This document shows, one piece after another, positions 41,490-50,915 of a DNA stretch of 64,000 nt. This stretch comes from Ilumatobacteraceae bacterium (GTDB taxonomy: Bacteria; Actinomycetota; Acidimicrobiia; Acidimicrobiales; Ilumatobacteraceae), in contig JAGYKR010000004.1 in NCBI GenBank assembly GCA_018401375.1, positions 1 to 64,000 of the forward strand, in the 5' to 3' direction. The translations under genes were made by a program, and so were the position numbers. The notes below the pieces were generated by a model that had not been told where the DNA came from, ran no database searches, and was given only the letters and a program-made list of their open reading frames with translations. Every line of letters starts with the position of its first letter. Position 1 is the stretch's first letter.

Positions 41490-42596
41490 GTGACTGATTC
41501 GAACACGACGATCTCTCAGGTTTCCTCTGCCAGCGACCGACCTCTCTTGGAGGTGCGAGGACTGTCCACCTCGTTCCACACCGAGCGCGGCACGGTAGCG
41601 GCGGTGTCGGATGTGTCGTTCACCCTTGAGCGAGGCAAGACCCTCGGCGTGGTGGGTGAGAGTGGTTCGGGCAAGACCGTGCTCTCCCGCTCGATTATGA
41701 GACTCAACACTTCAGGTAACGCCGAGACCACCGGGTCAGCAGTGTTTGATGGAGAAGAGCTCATCACCAAGCCGATGAAGGAGATGAAGAATCTCTGGGG
41801 TCGTGATATCGCCATGGTGTTTCAGGACCCGATGACCTCACTGAATCCGGTGGTGAAGGTCGGGCGTCAGATCACCGAACATCTCCGGCATCACCTCGGG
41901 TTCTCCGCCGCGGAAGCCAAGGCCACCGGGATCGAACTGCTGCGTAGTGTGCGGATTCCCGAACCTGAGGAGCGCTTCAACAACTATCCCTATCAGTTCT
42001 CTGGCGGTATGCGTCAGCGGGCATGCATCGCGATCGCGTTGGCCTGTGGGCCACGGCTTTTGTTCGCCGATGAGCCGACAACGGCACTCGATGTGACCGT
42101 GCAACACCAGATTTTGAATCTGCTTGGCATGCACCAAAAGGATAGGTTCATGACGATGGTGCTCGTGACCCACGACCTCGGAGTTGTGGCGGGCCGAACC
42201 GATGAAGTCGCTGTCATGTACGCCGGCCGGGTTGTAGAAAAAGCTCCCACCAGTTTGTTGTTCTCTGAGATCAAGATGCCCTACACGCAGGCGCTCTTGA
42301 GTTCAATCCCGAAGATCGTCGACACCAAGCACACCCGACTCGCTGCGATTCCCGGGCGACCACCGGATCTGATCAACCCCCCGTCAGGTTGTGCTTTTAG
42401 CCCTCGGTGTGCTTACGTGCAGGATCGTTGTCGGGAGGAGCGCCCGCCTTTGGCTGACATGGGCAACGGTCACTCCTTTGCGTGCTGGTTCCCGGTCGGA
42501 TCTGATGAAAGCGAACGCGCCTACGCCCACAATCTTGCGGCTGGACTTGCGTCCGCGGTGATGGTCGATGTCGGTCGTAAACGGGTGGCGAGCTGA
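41490..42596 (+). CDS. Peptide/nickel-type ABC transporter ATPase (DppD/OppD-like)
   Basis: 368 residues. Walker A is GESGSGKTVLSRS, the signature QFSGGMRQRACIAIAL, and Walker B LLFADEPTTALDVT, followed by the switch His in LVTHDLGVVAG. The C-terminal oligopeptide-transporter extension contains the Cys-bearing SGCAFSPRCAYVQDRC, which in related proteins binds an iron-sulfur cluster. Start GTG with no strong ribosome site. It begins an operon of two ATPases, a binding protein and two permeases. Substrate: probably oligopeptides; nickel or other solutes are possible for this family. Confidence 0.9.
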   Translation: MTDSNTTISQVSSASDRPLLEVRGLSTSFHTERGTVAAVSDVSFTLERGKTLGVVGESGSGKTVLSRSIMRLNTSGNAETTGSAVFDGEELITKPMKEMKNLWGRDIAMVFQDPMTSLNPVVKVGRQITEHLRHHLGFSAAEAKATGIELLRSVRIPEPEERFNNYPYQFSGGMRQRACIAIALACGPRLLFADEPTTALDVTVQHQILNLLGMHQKDRFMTMVLVTHDLGVVAGRTDEVAVMYAGRVVEKAPTSLLFSEIKMPYTQALLSSIPKIVDTKHTRLAAIPGRPPDLINPPSGCAFSPRCAYVQDRCREERPPLADMGNGHSFACWFPVGSDESERAYAHNLAAGLASAVMVDVGRKRVAS

Positions 42597-43621
42597 TGGC
42601 AGGGACAGGCGACATTCATCTGCGCGACAACGCTTTGTTGAGAGTCAAAGATCTCAACGTGAGGTTCCCTGTGAGTGGCGGCCGAGTGGTGCAGGCGGTC
42701 AGTGGGATCTCCTTTGACATCATGAAAGGTGAGACCCTCGGCCTCGTCGGGGAATCCGGATGCGGGAAGTCCACCACCGGTCGGGCGATCCTGCAGCTCC
42801 CCAAACCAAACTCGGGCGAGGTGGTCTTTGATGGGGTGGACCTCACGGAGTTGAGCCCTAACGAGTTGCGGAGACAGCGCACTGCACTCCAGATGATCTT
42901 CCAGGACCCGATTTCCTCGCTCAACCCTCGCCGTCGGATCGCCGATGTGGTGGCTGAGCCGTTGCGGGTTTGGGGTCCATCTGATCGCAGAGAGCAGCAA
43001 CTCAAGGTGGAGGCGATGCTCGAAGCCGTGGGTCTCGATCCCGCCGCAAAGAACCGCCGGCCTCATGAGTTTTCTGGTGGTCAGTGTCAGCGCATTTCGA
43101 TTGCCCGTGCCCTCGTACTCGAGCCAAAACTGATCATCTGCGATGAACCGGTGTCTGCTCTCGATGTGTCAGTGCAGGCTCAGATCCTCAACCTGCTCGA
43201 GGACTTGAAAGTTCAGTATGAGCTCACCTTGGTCTTCGTGGCCCACGACTTGGCCGTGGTCAAAAACATCAGCGATCGCGTTGCGGTCATGTATCTCGGC
43301 AAGATCTGTGAGGTCGCGGACCCCGACGAATTGTACGTGCGGCCCGCCCACCCGTATACCGAACTGCTGTTGGGGTCGAGCCCAGTTCCCGATCCCAATC
43401 ATCCACTCGACCGTGAAATGGTGGCCGGAGGCGAACTGCCCTCGCCGACGAATCCGCCTTCGGGATGTCGCTACCGGACGCGCTGTGAGCGCGCCGATGA
43501 GCAGTGCGCGGTTCTCGAGCCGCAACTGCGTCAAGTTCGCGAGGGTCACTTCGTGGCATGTCACCACCCGTTGGTGGATGTGCCGGTGAGCCTCGGCGAG
43601 ACACGGGTGGCGGTGGGCTGA
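42596..43621 (+). CDS. Peptide/nickel-type ABC transporter ATPase (DppF/OppF-like)
   Basis: 341 residues, partner of the preceding ATPase. Walker A GESGCGKSTTGRA, signature EFSGGQCQRISIARAL, Walker B LIICDEPVSALDVS, and the switch His in FVAHDLAVVKN. The C-terminal family extension SGCRYRTRCERADEQC again has spaced cysteines. The ATG shares its A with the upstream stop (TGATG), so the two ATPase subunits are made together. Its stop likewise overlaps an ATG at 43621 in the frame of the binding protein. Confidence 0.9.
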   Translation: MAGTGDIHLRDNALLRVKDLNVRFPVSGGRVVQAVSGISFDIMKGETLGLVGESGCGKSTTGRAILQLPKPNSGEVVFDGVDLTELSPNELRRQRTALQMIFQDPISSLNPRRRIADVVAEPLRVWGPSDRREQQLKVEAMLEAVGLDPAAKNRRPHEFSGGQCQRISIARALVLEPKLIICDEPVSALDVSVQAQILNLLEDLKVQYELTLVFVAHDLAVVKNISDRVAVMYLGKICEVADPDELYVRPAHPYTELLLGSSPVPDPNHPLDREMVAGGELPSPTNPPSGCRYRTRCERADEQCAVLEPQLRQVREGHFVACHHPLVDVPVSLGETRVAVG

Positions 43622-43710
43622 TGTCCGCCGTTGAGAATCCCGTTGCACCATCAGATAACGGACATACCGGGCGGCACACCGTGTCGTCTCTTTCACCACA
43701 TGGGGGGAAT

Positions 43711-45441
43711 ATGCGAGTAGCAAGAAAGAAGACGAGAGGGGCGGTGGCGTTACTTGCCGCCTCAGCTCTTGTGATTGCAGCCTGTGGAGGGGACGACTCC
43801 GATTCGGGTCCCGCCACCACCGCGGCGCCACAAACGAGCACCACTCTCGATCAGCAAAACACCGAGATTGAGGAAAACGTTGACGAGCGGGTGTACGGCG
43901 GTCAAGTGATCATCGGCCTCGAAGCTGAGTCCAACGGCTTTAGGCCATGGGATGACTCATGTTCCACCAACTGTTACAACATGTCAGCAGCGGTGTTTGA
44001 CAAGTTGCTGGAGTACTCCGCAAGCGGAGAATACGTGCCGTGGCTGGCCACCGGCTACGAGCCCAACGAGACCCTCGATGAATGGACAGTCACACTGCGT
44101 GAAGGTGTGACCTTCCATAACGGCAAGGCTTTCAACGCTGACATCATCGTCGACATGTTGCCTTTGCAGCGTGAGGGTGCGGGTGGATCAGCGTCAATCA
44201 CTGGTTCGGGCCTGTTAGACATCGAAAAGGTGGACGAGTTCACCGTCAAGTACATCTTGGGCAGGGGCAACGTCTCGTTCCCATCTTTCCTTGAGCGTTA
44301 CGGCCTCGGTATGGTCTTTGATCCGGAGGCTGCTGCGGCGGATCCGGTCGGCTTTGATTCCGCCCCGGTGGGTACCGGGCCATTCACCCTTGTGAAGCGT
44401 GATATCGATGCCGAAACAGTCCTGGAGCGCAACCCGAACTACTGGGGCACCGACTCTCAGGGTAACCAGTTGCCGTATCTCGATCGTTTGGTCTTCCGTC
44501 CGATCCCCGATGAGGGCACTCGCCTGGACTCGGTGGTTTCAGGCACTGTTGATGCGATGATCACTCTTCGGCAGGGAACCATTCGTGACGCCCGTGCAGC
44601 ATCGGGCATCAAACTGATTGAGTTCCAGGGCAACAACACCGGTGGTGGAATGTTCAATACCGCCAGTCCGCCGTTTGATGACGTGCGGGTTCGTCGGGCT
44701 TTGGTCCATGCGAATAACCAACCCGCTGTGATCGAAGCTCTCGGTGGCACAGGAATCTCGGCTTCCGCCACGCAGTGGTATAGCCCCGATAGCCCGTGGT
44801 ACTCCCAGAAGGTTGCGGACGCATGGCCCAAATTTGATTTGGCCATCGCAACAGAACTGCTGACCGAATACGTTAATGACCCGGCCCGTTCCGACGGTCT
44901 GGCGGTGGGCTCGCCGATTGAGACCACCCTGTCCTGCCCGCCCGACCCGACGCTGATCGCAGCCATGCAGGTTGTGCAGCAGACCTGGGAGGCCACTGGC
45001 CTCGTGAAGACCGAACTCACGAGTTTCGATCAGGCCACACACATCAACATGGCTCTCGGGGATCAGCATCATGCCCATTGCTGGCGCTGGGCCGATGAGG
45101 GCGACAACCAGTCGGGCCTGGCCACTTTCCTCGCACCGCCTGAGTTGAGCGTGTTGAACTTCCCGAACTGGTCCAGTGAGTTGGCGAGCGCATCTTTCGC
45201 TTTGGTTCAGCAAGCCGGCTCGGTCCTCGACTTTGACACTCGGTATGCGGCTTATGAGCAGATCATGCTCAACATCGCAACTGAAGTGCCGATCTGGTAC
45301 TCGGGTCACACTGCTATAGCTGTTGCTGTAGTTGAGGAACTTGATGGCCTCGTGAACTGGACAACTCCAGATAGTTCACTGGGCTCAGGTATCCGAGGCG
45401 GCGAGGTGCGCTGGATTGGTGTCTGGCGTACAGGTAGCTGA
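43711..45441 (+). CDS. Peptide-type ABC transporter, family 5 substrate-binding lipoprotein
   Basis: 576 residues from the ATG at 43711, which has GGGGGGA just upstream and gives a proper lipoprotein signal (MRVARKKTRGAVALLAAS, lipobox VIAAC). An in-frame ATG at 43621 overlaps the previous stop and would add 30 polar residues. The mature protein has an Asp/Ser/Thr-rich linker, then the SBP family 5 domain: DEWTVTLREGVTFHNGKAF, GTGPFTLVKRD, NPNYWGTD, VRRALVHANN. It captures peptides outside the membrane. Two hairpins follow before the permease genes. Confidence 0.88.
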   Translation: MRVARKKTRGAVALLAASALVIAACGGDDSDSGPATTAAPQTSTTLDQQNTEIEENVDERVYGGQVIIGLEAESNGFRPWDDSCSTNCYNMSAAVFDKLLEYSASGEYVPWLATGYEPNETLDEWTVTLREGVTFHNGKAFNADIIVDMLPLQREGAGGSASITGSGLLDIEKVDEFTVKYILGRGNVSFPSFLERYGLGMVFDPEAAAADPVGFDSAPVGTGPFTLVKRDIDAETVLERNPNYWGTDSQGNQLPYLDRLVFRPIPDEGTRLDSVVSGTVDAMITLRQGTIRDARAASGIKLIEFQGNNTGGGMFNTASPPFDDVRVRRALVHANNQPAVIEALGGTGISASATQWYSPDSPWYSQKVADAWPKFDLAIATELLTEYVNDPARSDGLAVGSPIETTLSCPPDPTLIAAMQVVQQTWEATGLVKTELTSFDQATHINMALGDQHHAHCWRWADEGDNQSGLATFLAPPELSVLNFPNWSSELASASFALVQQAGSVLDFDTRYAAYEQIMLNIATEVPIWYSGHTAIAVAVVEELDGLVNWTTPDSSLGSGIRGGEVRWIGVWRTGS

Positions 45442-45501
45442 CCTAAGGGTTAATGATTCCGTAGCGAGGTCATGACAGCGAAGTCAGGACTTCGGTTGAT
45501 C

Positions 45502-45531
45502 GTGGGGGTGGGCTCTCGGGCCCGCCCCCAC
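45502..45531 (+). promoter_or_regulatory. Intra-operon hairpin 1 after the binding-protein gene
   Basis: GTGGGGGTGGGC pairs with GCCCGCCCCCAC (one G-T pair) around a 6-base loop. No T tract, so it is more likely to cause partial termination or protect the upstream mRNA end. Confidence 0.6.
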
Positions 45532-45539
45532 CTTCCGAA

Positions 45540-45560
45540 CCGCCACCGAACTGGTGGCGG
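45540..45560 (+). promoter_or_regulatory. Intra-operon hairpin 2 after the binding-protein gene
   Basis: CCGCCACC pairs with GGTGGCGG around GAACT; it begins 9 bases after the first hairpin and about 50 bases before the permease start. Confidence 0.55.
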
Positions 45561-45611
45561 GAATACCCCAAATCTCTCCCCGGACGTACACCCCTTGGAA
45601 ATGGAGCCGTG

Positions 45612-46568
45612 ATGCCGCAGATTGTGCTGTCGAGAGTCGCTCGACTGCTGGCCACGCTGTTTGCCGTGTCCTTCATCACGTTCTTTATGACTTCACTTCT
45701 CCCTGGTGATGTCGTGGACGTCATCCTTCCGCCGACGGCGCCACGTGATCCCGAGACAGTGGCCGCGATCCGCGCCGAACTTCGTCTTGACGACCCAATG
45801 CTGGTCCGATATTTCGGCTGGCTCGGTGACGCTCTCCAAGGTGATTTCGGTCGGTCGTTCGTCAGTCAACGCCCGGTTCTCGATGAGATCACCGCTCGGT
45901 TGCCGATCACCATTCAGTTAACGTTCGTCGCCATTTTGTTTTCTTTGATCGCTGCAGTTCCTGCGGGTGTGATTTGCGCTTATCGCCAAGGAACATGGAT
46001 TGATAAGTCCATTTCGGGGGTGGTGCAGGTCTTGCTCTCGATACCGGCCTTTGTGGCTGGAATTTTCTTGATCTGGTTTTTCGGAGTGAAAACTAATCTC
46101 CTGCCGGCCACGGGTTGGGTTCGAATTAGCGAATCGCCTTGGGGCAACTTCAAGACGGTGCTTTTGCCTGCCTCCTCGTTGGCCTTCGTGCAGTTGGCAA
46201 TCTTTGCTCGACTCATCCGAGCGGACATGATCACGACCTTGCAGGAGAACTATGTGCTTTCGGCTCGAGCCAAGGGCCTGAGTGATCGTTACATCTTGTT
46301 GAGACACGCTCTGCGTCCGAGTTCGCTGAGTTTGATTACCGTGCTTGGACTGAATATCGGGAGCCTGCTCGGAGGCACAGTGGTCATCGAGCAACTGTTC
46401 GCCCTGCCGGGTCTCGGACGCCGACTGCTCGAAGGAATCTTTAACCGGGATCTCCTCGTCGTCCAAGGCATCGTGTTGTTTGTGGCGAGCGCCTACGTGA
46501 TTATCAACACGCTGGTGGACCTTGTCTATGTCGTTGTGGATCCGCGGATCCGTCGGAAGGGTGGCTGA
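45612..46568 (+). CDS. Peptide-type ABC transporter permease (DppB/OppB-like)
   Basis: 318 residues from the ATG at 45612, five bases after GGAG; the GTG just before it is too close to that site. One N-terminal helix (LLATLFAVSFITFFMTSLLP), a periplasmic stretch, then five membrane helices. The permease signature with the EAA loop is NYVLSARAKGLSDRYILLRH. The typical GDFGRS segment of this family precedes the second helix. It forms the channel with the next gene. The gap from the binding-protein gene (170 bases) contains two hairpins. Confidence 0.9.
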   Translation: MPQIVLSRVARLLATLFAVSFITFFMTSLLPGDVVDVILPPTAPRDPETVAAIRAELRLDDPMLVRYFGWLGDALQGDFGRSFVSQRPVLDEITARLPITIQLTFVAILFSLIAAVPAGVICAYRQGTWIDKSISGVVQVLLSIPAFVAGIFLIWFFGVKTNLLPATGWVRISESPWGNFKTVLLPASSLAFVQLAIFARLIRADMITTLQENYVLSARAKGLSDRYILLRHALRPSSLSLITVLGLNIGSLLGGTVVIEQLFALPGLGRRLLEGIFNRDLLVVQGIVLFVASAYVIINTLVDLVYVVVDPRIRRKGG

Positions 46569-46571
46569 GAG

Positions 46572-47489
46572 ATGTCAGAGGTGGAAACCAACACAGCGCG
46601 CACCGAACCGATCCCGCCTCCGAAACGGCGACCGGTCTGGGTGCGTTTCGCAAAGGCCTTCATGGAGATGGGATGGGGCGTAAAACTGGCGACGATCTGG
46701 TTGATCCTGATCTGCTTCGGAGCGATCTTCGCCGATTTTTTGCCACTCAAGGACCCCAACTACCAAGGGTTCATCTACGGCCTCGCTCAGACCAATGAGA
46801 ACCCCTCAGGCACCTACTTGTTCGGAACTGACGATCTCAGCCGGGACATTTTCGCTCGCATCATTTACGGGGCCCGGGTCTCGTTGGTGGTTGCTCTCAG
46901 CGCAGTATCTTTCGGCCTCATAATCGGCGGCTTCTTCGGATCTCTGGTCGGATTCGTCCGGGGTCGCGTGGACACCGTGGTGATGGCCGGCGTAGATGTG
47001 ATTTTGGCCTTCCCGGGGCTCGTGTTGTTGCTTGCTCTCGTCACTTTTTTGCAGACCCGGAACCTCCTCGTGATCTCGTTTGTGATCGGCCTGTTGTCGA
47101 TCCCGCCGTATACCCGGGTGGCCAGAGCGAACGCGCTGTCAATATCTCGGCGAGAATTTGTGACCGCTGCTGAGGCGATCGGCACGAAACGGTTCGTAAT
47201 TCTCTGGCGTGAGATCATTCCGAATGTGTTGCCCAGTCTGTTCGCTTACGCGATGGTGGCTGCTGCTTTCATCATCGTGTTGGAAGGCTCATTGGCATTC
47301 CTAGGCCTGAGCGTGCAGCCGCCCACACCCACCTGGGGGGCGATGATCAACCAGGCGCGCAAAGACATCCGTCTGGTGTTGCACCCGGTGTTGTTCCCCT
47401 CAGCAGCGATGGTGTTTACCGTGTTGTCGCTCAACACGGTCGGTGACTGGTTGCGGGCTCGCTCTTCGGTCCGCGGTTCGGCTCTCTAA
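46572..47489 (+). CDS. Peptide-type ABC transporter permease (DppC/OppC-like)
   Basis: 305 residues, starting 3 bases after the stop of the partner permease. The polar N-terminus is followed by a first helix (LATIWLILICFGAIFADFLP), then the DppC signature YLFGTDDLSRDIFARIIYGARV and further helices. The EAA loop is FVTAAEAIGTKRFVILWREI. This is the last gene of the operon; a weak stem (CCCGC-CGAA-GCGGG, 47500-47513) lies beyond it, and the convergent amidohydrolase gene ends 40 bases away. Confidence 0.9.
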   Translation: MSEVETNTARTEPIPPPKRRPVWVRFAKAFMEMGWGVKLATIWLILICFGAIFADFLPLKDPNYQGFIYGLAQTNENPSGTYLFGTDDLSRDIFARIIYGARVSLVVALSAVSFGLIIGGFFGSLVGFVRGRVDTVVMAGVDVILAFPGLVLLLALVTFLQTRNLLVISFVIGLLSIPPYTRVARANALSISRREFVTAAEAIGTKRFVILWREIIPNVLPSLFAYAMVAAAFIIVLEGSLAFLGLSVQPPTPTWGAMINQARKDIRLVLHPVLFPSAAMVFTVLSLNTVGDWLRARSSVRGSAL

Positions 47490-47529
47490 CAGGACCTCAC
47501 CCGCCGAAGCGGGCCAAAACCGACACGGA

Positions 47530-49272
47530 CTAACGGAGCGGTGCGGATTGCGGGCCACGGATGAGGCGGCCTGGTTGATCGCCGGTGGATTTCCCGTTGT
47601 ATGCCACCTCGACACCGGCCACAAATGTGTGGAGGTATCCCTCGGCCTCTTGAACCAAACGGCAGGCTCCACCCGGCAAGTCGTAGCGGGGCTCTGGGCG
47701 ATGAACCTTCAGGCGATCGAAGTCGATCACGTTGATGTCGGCTCGGTATCCCGGAGCGATCACACCTCGGTCGTGGAGCCCAACGGTGCGCGCCGTGGCC
47801 GAAGTCTGTTGGGCCACGATGTATTCAAGGGGAATCCGACCCTCGGCCCGATCGCGGGCCCAATGGGTGAGATACGTGGTCGGGAAACTCACATCGCAGA
47901 TGGTCCCCACATGAGCACCGCCGTCCGACAATCCCGGGACGGTGAACGGGTGGGTCAACATTTCGCGCACCACATCAAGGTTCCCCTCGGCGTAGTTCAG
48001 CATCGGCAGATACATGAGGGCACCTCCGTCACCGGTGGCCATCAGGTCATAGACCAGTTCCTCTGATGTGACGCCCGCACGTGCGGCACGAGCGGAGATA
48101 CTGTCGGCGCCAGCAGGCTCGTAGTCGGGGTCCCGATCCAGTTCAAACATCACCTCAAAACGGAAGATATTGCGCCCACCGAGTTTGATCATTTCTTCGG
48201 GACTTTCGGTCTCTGCGAGCACCGCTTGTTTGAAGTCAGGGCGACGCATTTCAGCGGCCTGTTCGGCGGGAGCCAGTTCGCTGATGCGCTGCCAAACCCG
48301 GTTGGTCATAAACGGATGCAAGGTGCAGTGCAGTCCCATCAGCAGCCCTACACCGCGAGGTGCCACCTGACCGGTGATGGCGAGGCCATCGGCCCGTGAA
48401 GAAGTGATCCGCTCAAGCACCCGGCGCCAGTTGTTTGGACGTTGGCGGTTCTGCGCCACAGAGATCGACATCGGCCGACCTGAACCAGCCACCACCTGAT
48501 GCAACAAGTCGAACTCAAGATCAACATCATCGAAATCAGACACCACCTGCAATACGCCGCGCCCAGCATCTTGTAAGCCGAGTGCGATCCCGAGCAACTC
48601 TTCATACCCAGCGGTGATTGTCGGTGTGAGCGATCCGTCACTGGACCGATGATTGATGGTTCGGGAGGTGGAAAAACCGAGCGCCCCGGCATCGATCGCT
48701 TCACGGGCGAGCCGGCGCATCTCGGTCACGTCAGCAGCGGTGGCCGGTTCACGATTAATGCCCCGATCGCCCATGACCTCAACGCGCAAGGCTGCGTGGG
48801 GCAACTGGGTGGCGACATCGAGATCAAAATTGCGGGCGCCTAGATAATCGAGATACTCGGGGAACGATTCCCACTGCCAGGTCAAGCCAATATTTAGGGC
48901 TGTACCCGGGATGTCCTCGACGCCCTCCATGAGTTGGATCAGGCGCTGATGGTTGTGGGGTTTTACCGGGGCGAAACCAACCCCGCAATTGCCCATGAGG
49001 ACTGTGGTCACCCCATGCCAACTCGAGGGGTTCAGCGAACCATCCCAAGTGGCTTGACCGTCGTAATGGGTGTGGATGTCCACGAATCCGGGGGTAACCA
49101 GCGCGCCATCGGCGTGGATTTCACGAGCGGCCGAACCCTCGACGGTTCCGGACTCTGGTGAGCCAACCTCAACGATGACGCCCTCGCGGACCGCCACATC
49201 GGCGATGAACGGCGCATTGCCTTCACCATCGACAACCGTGCCGTTGCGAATCACCAGATCGAATGTGGACAT
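47530..49272 (-). CDS. N-acyl-D-amino-acid deacylase-type amidohydrolase
   Basis: 580 residues from the ATG at 49272, behind GGGGGA; the frame extends to 49338 without a ribosome site. The N-terminal beta-sandwich (FDLVIRNGTVVDGEG) is followed by a TIM barrel with the metal motif VDIHTHYDGQATWD, the HxH pair, and conserved GNCGVGFAP (Cys can bind metal). Near the C-terminus are GLSDGGAHVG and RGVIAPGYRADINVIDFD. This matches the D-aminoacylase/amidohydrolase 3 group, which removes N-acyl groups from D-amino acids; actinobacterial paralogues have mostly unknown substrates. It lies beside a peptide transporter, which fits use of imported D-peptides, but that is inference. Confidence 0.87.
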   Translation of the reverse strand: MSTFDLVIRNGTVVDGEGNAPFIADVAVREGVIVEVGSPESGTVEGSAAREIHADGALVTPGFVDIHTHYDGQATWDGSLNPSSWHGVTTVLMGNCGVGFAPVKPHNHQRLIQLMEGVEDIPGTALNIGLTWQWESFPEYLDYLGARNFDLDVATQLPHAALRVEVMGDRGINREPATAADVTEMRRLAREAIDAGALGFSTSRTINHRSSDGSLTPTITAGYEELLGIALGLQDAGRGVLQVVSDFDDVDLEFDLLHQVVAGSGRPMSISVAQNRQRPNNWRRVLERITSSRADGLAITGQVAPRGVGLLMGLHCTLHPFMTNRVWQRISELAPAEQAAEMRRPDFKQAVLAETESPEEMIKLGGRNIFRFEVMFELDRDPDYEPAGADSISARAARAGVTSEELVYDLMATGDGGALMYLPMLNYAEGNLDVVREMLTHPFTVPGLSDGGAHVGTICDVSFPTTYLTHWARDRAEGRIPLEYIVAQQTSATARTVGLHDRGVIAPGYRADINVIDFDRLKVHRPEPRYDLPGGACRLVQEAEGYLHTFVAGVEVAYNGKSTGDQPGRLIRGPQSAPLR

Positions 49273-49367
49273 CTGATCCCCCAGTTTGTGGCTCCCATGA
49301 GGAGCCGACTCCTGTGAGCCCTGTGACCCACTGATCACAGATTAGGCAACTGCGATGTCGCTGGGCT

Positions 49368-50147
49368 TCACCAGCGTTGCCAATGGAGTACGTCACCTAC
49401 TGGTCGGCGCCTAACAGGCCCGAAGTTGCCGAGCGGGTAACCAATGGGAACGAGTGCGTACATCCCGTAGTCCTTGGGCACACCGAGTACCTCTCGGAAA
49501 CCTTTCTCGTTGAACAGATGCCAGATCGTCAGGGTGGCGCCGAGACCATTGGCCCGAGCGGCGAGGAGCAGATTCTGGACGGCAGGGTAGATGCTTGAGG
49601 CCTCGGCGAGACCGTTTGCAGTGAGAGCTCCGGCTGCGAGTCGGCGCAGACGGGTGGCGCCGAGGTTCTTGATGAGGGCGGTGTTGGCCGACAGATCGAG
49701 CAGCCGGCGTGCCCCCGGACCGCTACGTCGATAGCAGGCTGCGATCAGCGCAGGGGTGTCATCAAAATGAGCCGCTTGGTAACGCAGGGCATCGAGCATC
49801 CGGGCGTGTGGTTCATCGGTAGCTCCCGGAACGAGCGAGCCCATCAAGGTGATGTAGGTCTCCACCACGTCACGCCACAGATCCCCGAGGGCGGCCATCT
49901 GCGGTCGATCGGTGACCACGACATAGCTGTAGTGCTGGGCGTCAGAACCGCTCGGAGCCCAGGTCGCGGCCCTGATCAGTTCGGTTAAGACCTCTGCTGG
50001 CACCGGATCAGGTTTCAGGCGACGCATTGCGCGCATCGTGGCCATCACCTCAATCAGCGGAGCGTCAGGTCCGATAGGGATTGGCGATCCGAGAGTTCGC
50101 GATAGTTCGGTGGCTTCCGCTCGGTCTGGCTCATGTGAGGAGGGCAT
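49368..50147 (-). CDS. Nitroreductase family protein
   Basis: 259 residues. The nitroreductase start (VMATMRAMRRLKPDPVPAEV) and the FMN-binding ATWAPSGSDAQHYSYVVV are clear. Then come VQNLLLAARANGLGATLTIW and a C-terminal LVPIGYPLGNFGP. These FMN proteins reduce nitroaromatics, quinones or enones with NAD(P)H; the natural substrate is unknown. The first 30 residues are not conserved, so a later start is possible. It follows the FMN-reductase gene on the same strand. Confidence 0.87.
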   Translation of the reverse strand: MPSSHEPDRAEATELSRTLGSPIPIGPDAPLIEVMATMRAMRRLKPDPVPAEVLTELIRAATWAPSGSDAQHYSYVVVTDRPQMAALGDLWRDVVETYITLMGSLVPGATDEPHARMLDALRYQAAHFDDTPALIAACYRRSGPGARRLLDLSANTALIKNLGATRLRRLAAGALTANGLAEASSIYPAVQNLLLAARANGLGATLTIWHLFNEKGFREVLGVPKDYGMYALVPIGYPLGNFGPVRRRPVGDVLHWQRW

Positions 50148-50224
50148 GAAACAGGTCTAGCCCTGTTCCTTGGTGATCGCCAGTAATCGATCGAGAAATC
50201 CGCTGCAGTGAAAGGTGATTCCTG

Positions 50225-50797
50225 TCAGGAGTGGGGGACAGATGTAGCGGCGGAGTGGAGAGCCGCATCAACTGCGGCGAGCCGCGCAATGACCAGAGCT
50301 TCGATCTCTGGGTCGGTGCAGGTGCCATCGGCGCTGATGCGTTGGGCGCCGAGAGCAAAACTGAGCGAAGGCTCAATGACCAAGGTATTACCGAAGAAGC
50401 TCAGCACCCCGGTCAAGTAGTCGAGGATCCTCGCTCCACCGCCGCCGCCAGCGCTGGCCGCAAGGCTGATCACCTTGCCTGTCAGCACCTGCTGGCCCAT
50501 CGGCCGCGATACCCAGTCGATAGCGTTTTTGAGAACTGCAGTAGGGCCGCCGCTGTATTCGGGGGTTGCGATCCACAATGCGTCGGCTCGCTGTACCTCG
50601 TCACGCCACAACCGAACGGCGTCAGGCCAAGTCTCCGAGGTGTCCAGATCAGGGTTGTAAAACGGCAGAGCCGAGATCGAAACATCCACCTTGACGGTCA
50701 CCGTTTCAGGAGCTAACCGGCGGGCCATCTCCACGAGACCGGTGTTAGAGGATTCTGAGCGAAGACTGCCGGAGATTGCGAGCATTGTGAAAGCCAT
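50225..50797 (-). CDS. NAD(P)H-dependent FMN reductase-type flavoprotein
   Basis: 190 residues of the flavodoxin-like fold: ISGSLRSESSNTGL binds FMN phosphate, and TPEYSGGPTAVLKNAIDWVS contains the signature PEYxxxxPxxLKNAIDW of the NADPH-dependent FMN reductase family (ChrR/SsuE/ArsH group). A Gly-rich AASAGGGGGARILDYL loop follows. It likely reduces FMN, quinones or metal oxyanions. It is co-oriented with the nitroreductase 77 bases downstream and may be its functional companion. Confidence 0.9.
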   Translation of the reverse strand: MAFTMLAISGSLRSESSNTGLVEMARRLAPETVTVKVDVSISALPFYNPDLDTSETWPDAVRLWRDEVQRADALWIATPEYSGGPTAVLKNAIDWVSRPMGQQVLTGKVISLAASAGGGGGARILDYLTGVLSFFGNTLVIEPSLSFALGAQRISADGTCTDPEIEALVIARLAAVDAALHSAATSVPHS

Positions 50798-50915
50798 GTC
50801 TCGAGTATTGCCTCAATGCTGGGGTGATGGGATCCCCAAATGCCCATTGGAGGGAACCCCAGCGCGCGAGGCTTGGAGTAATGGACATAGGAGTGAGAGT
50901 GACCAGGTGGCGGCG

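Noticed and set aside
43621-43710. Start of the peptide-binding protein at 43621
   Set aside because: The ATG overlaps the previous stop, but it would bury the lipoprotein signal behind 30 polar residues; the ATG at 43711 has a strong ribosome site.
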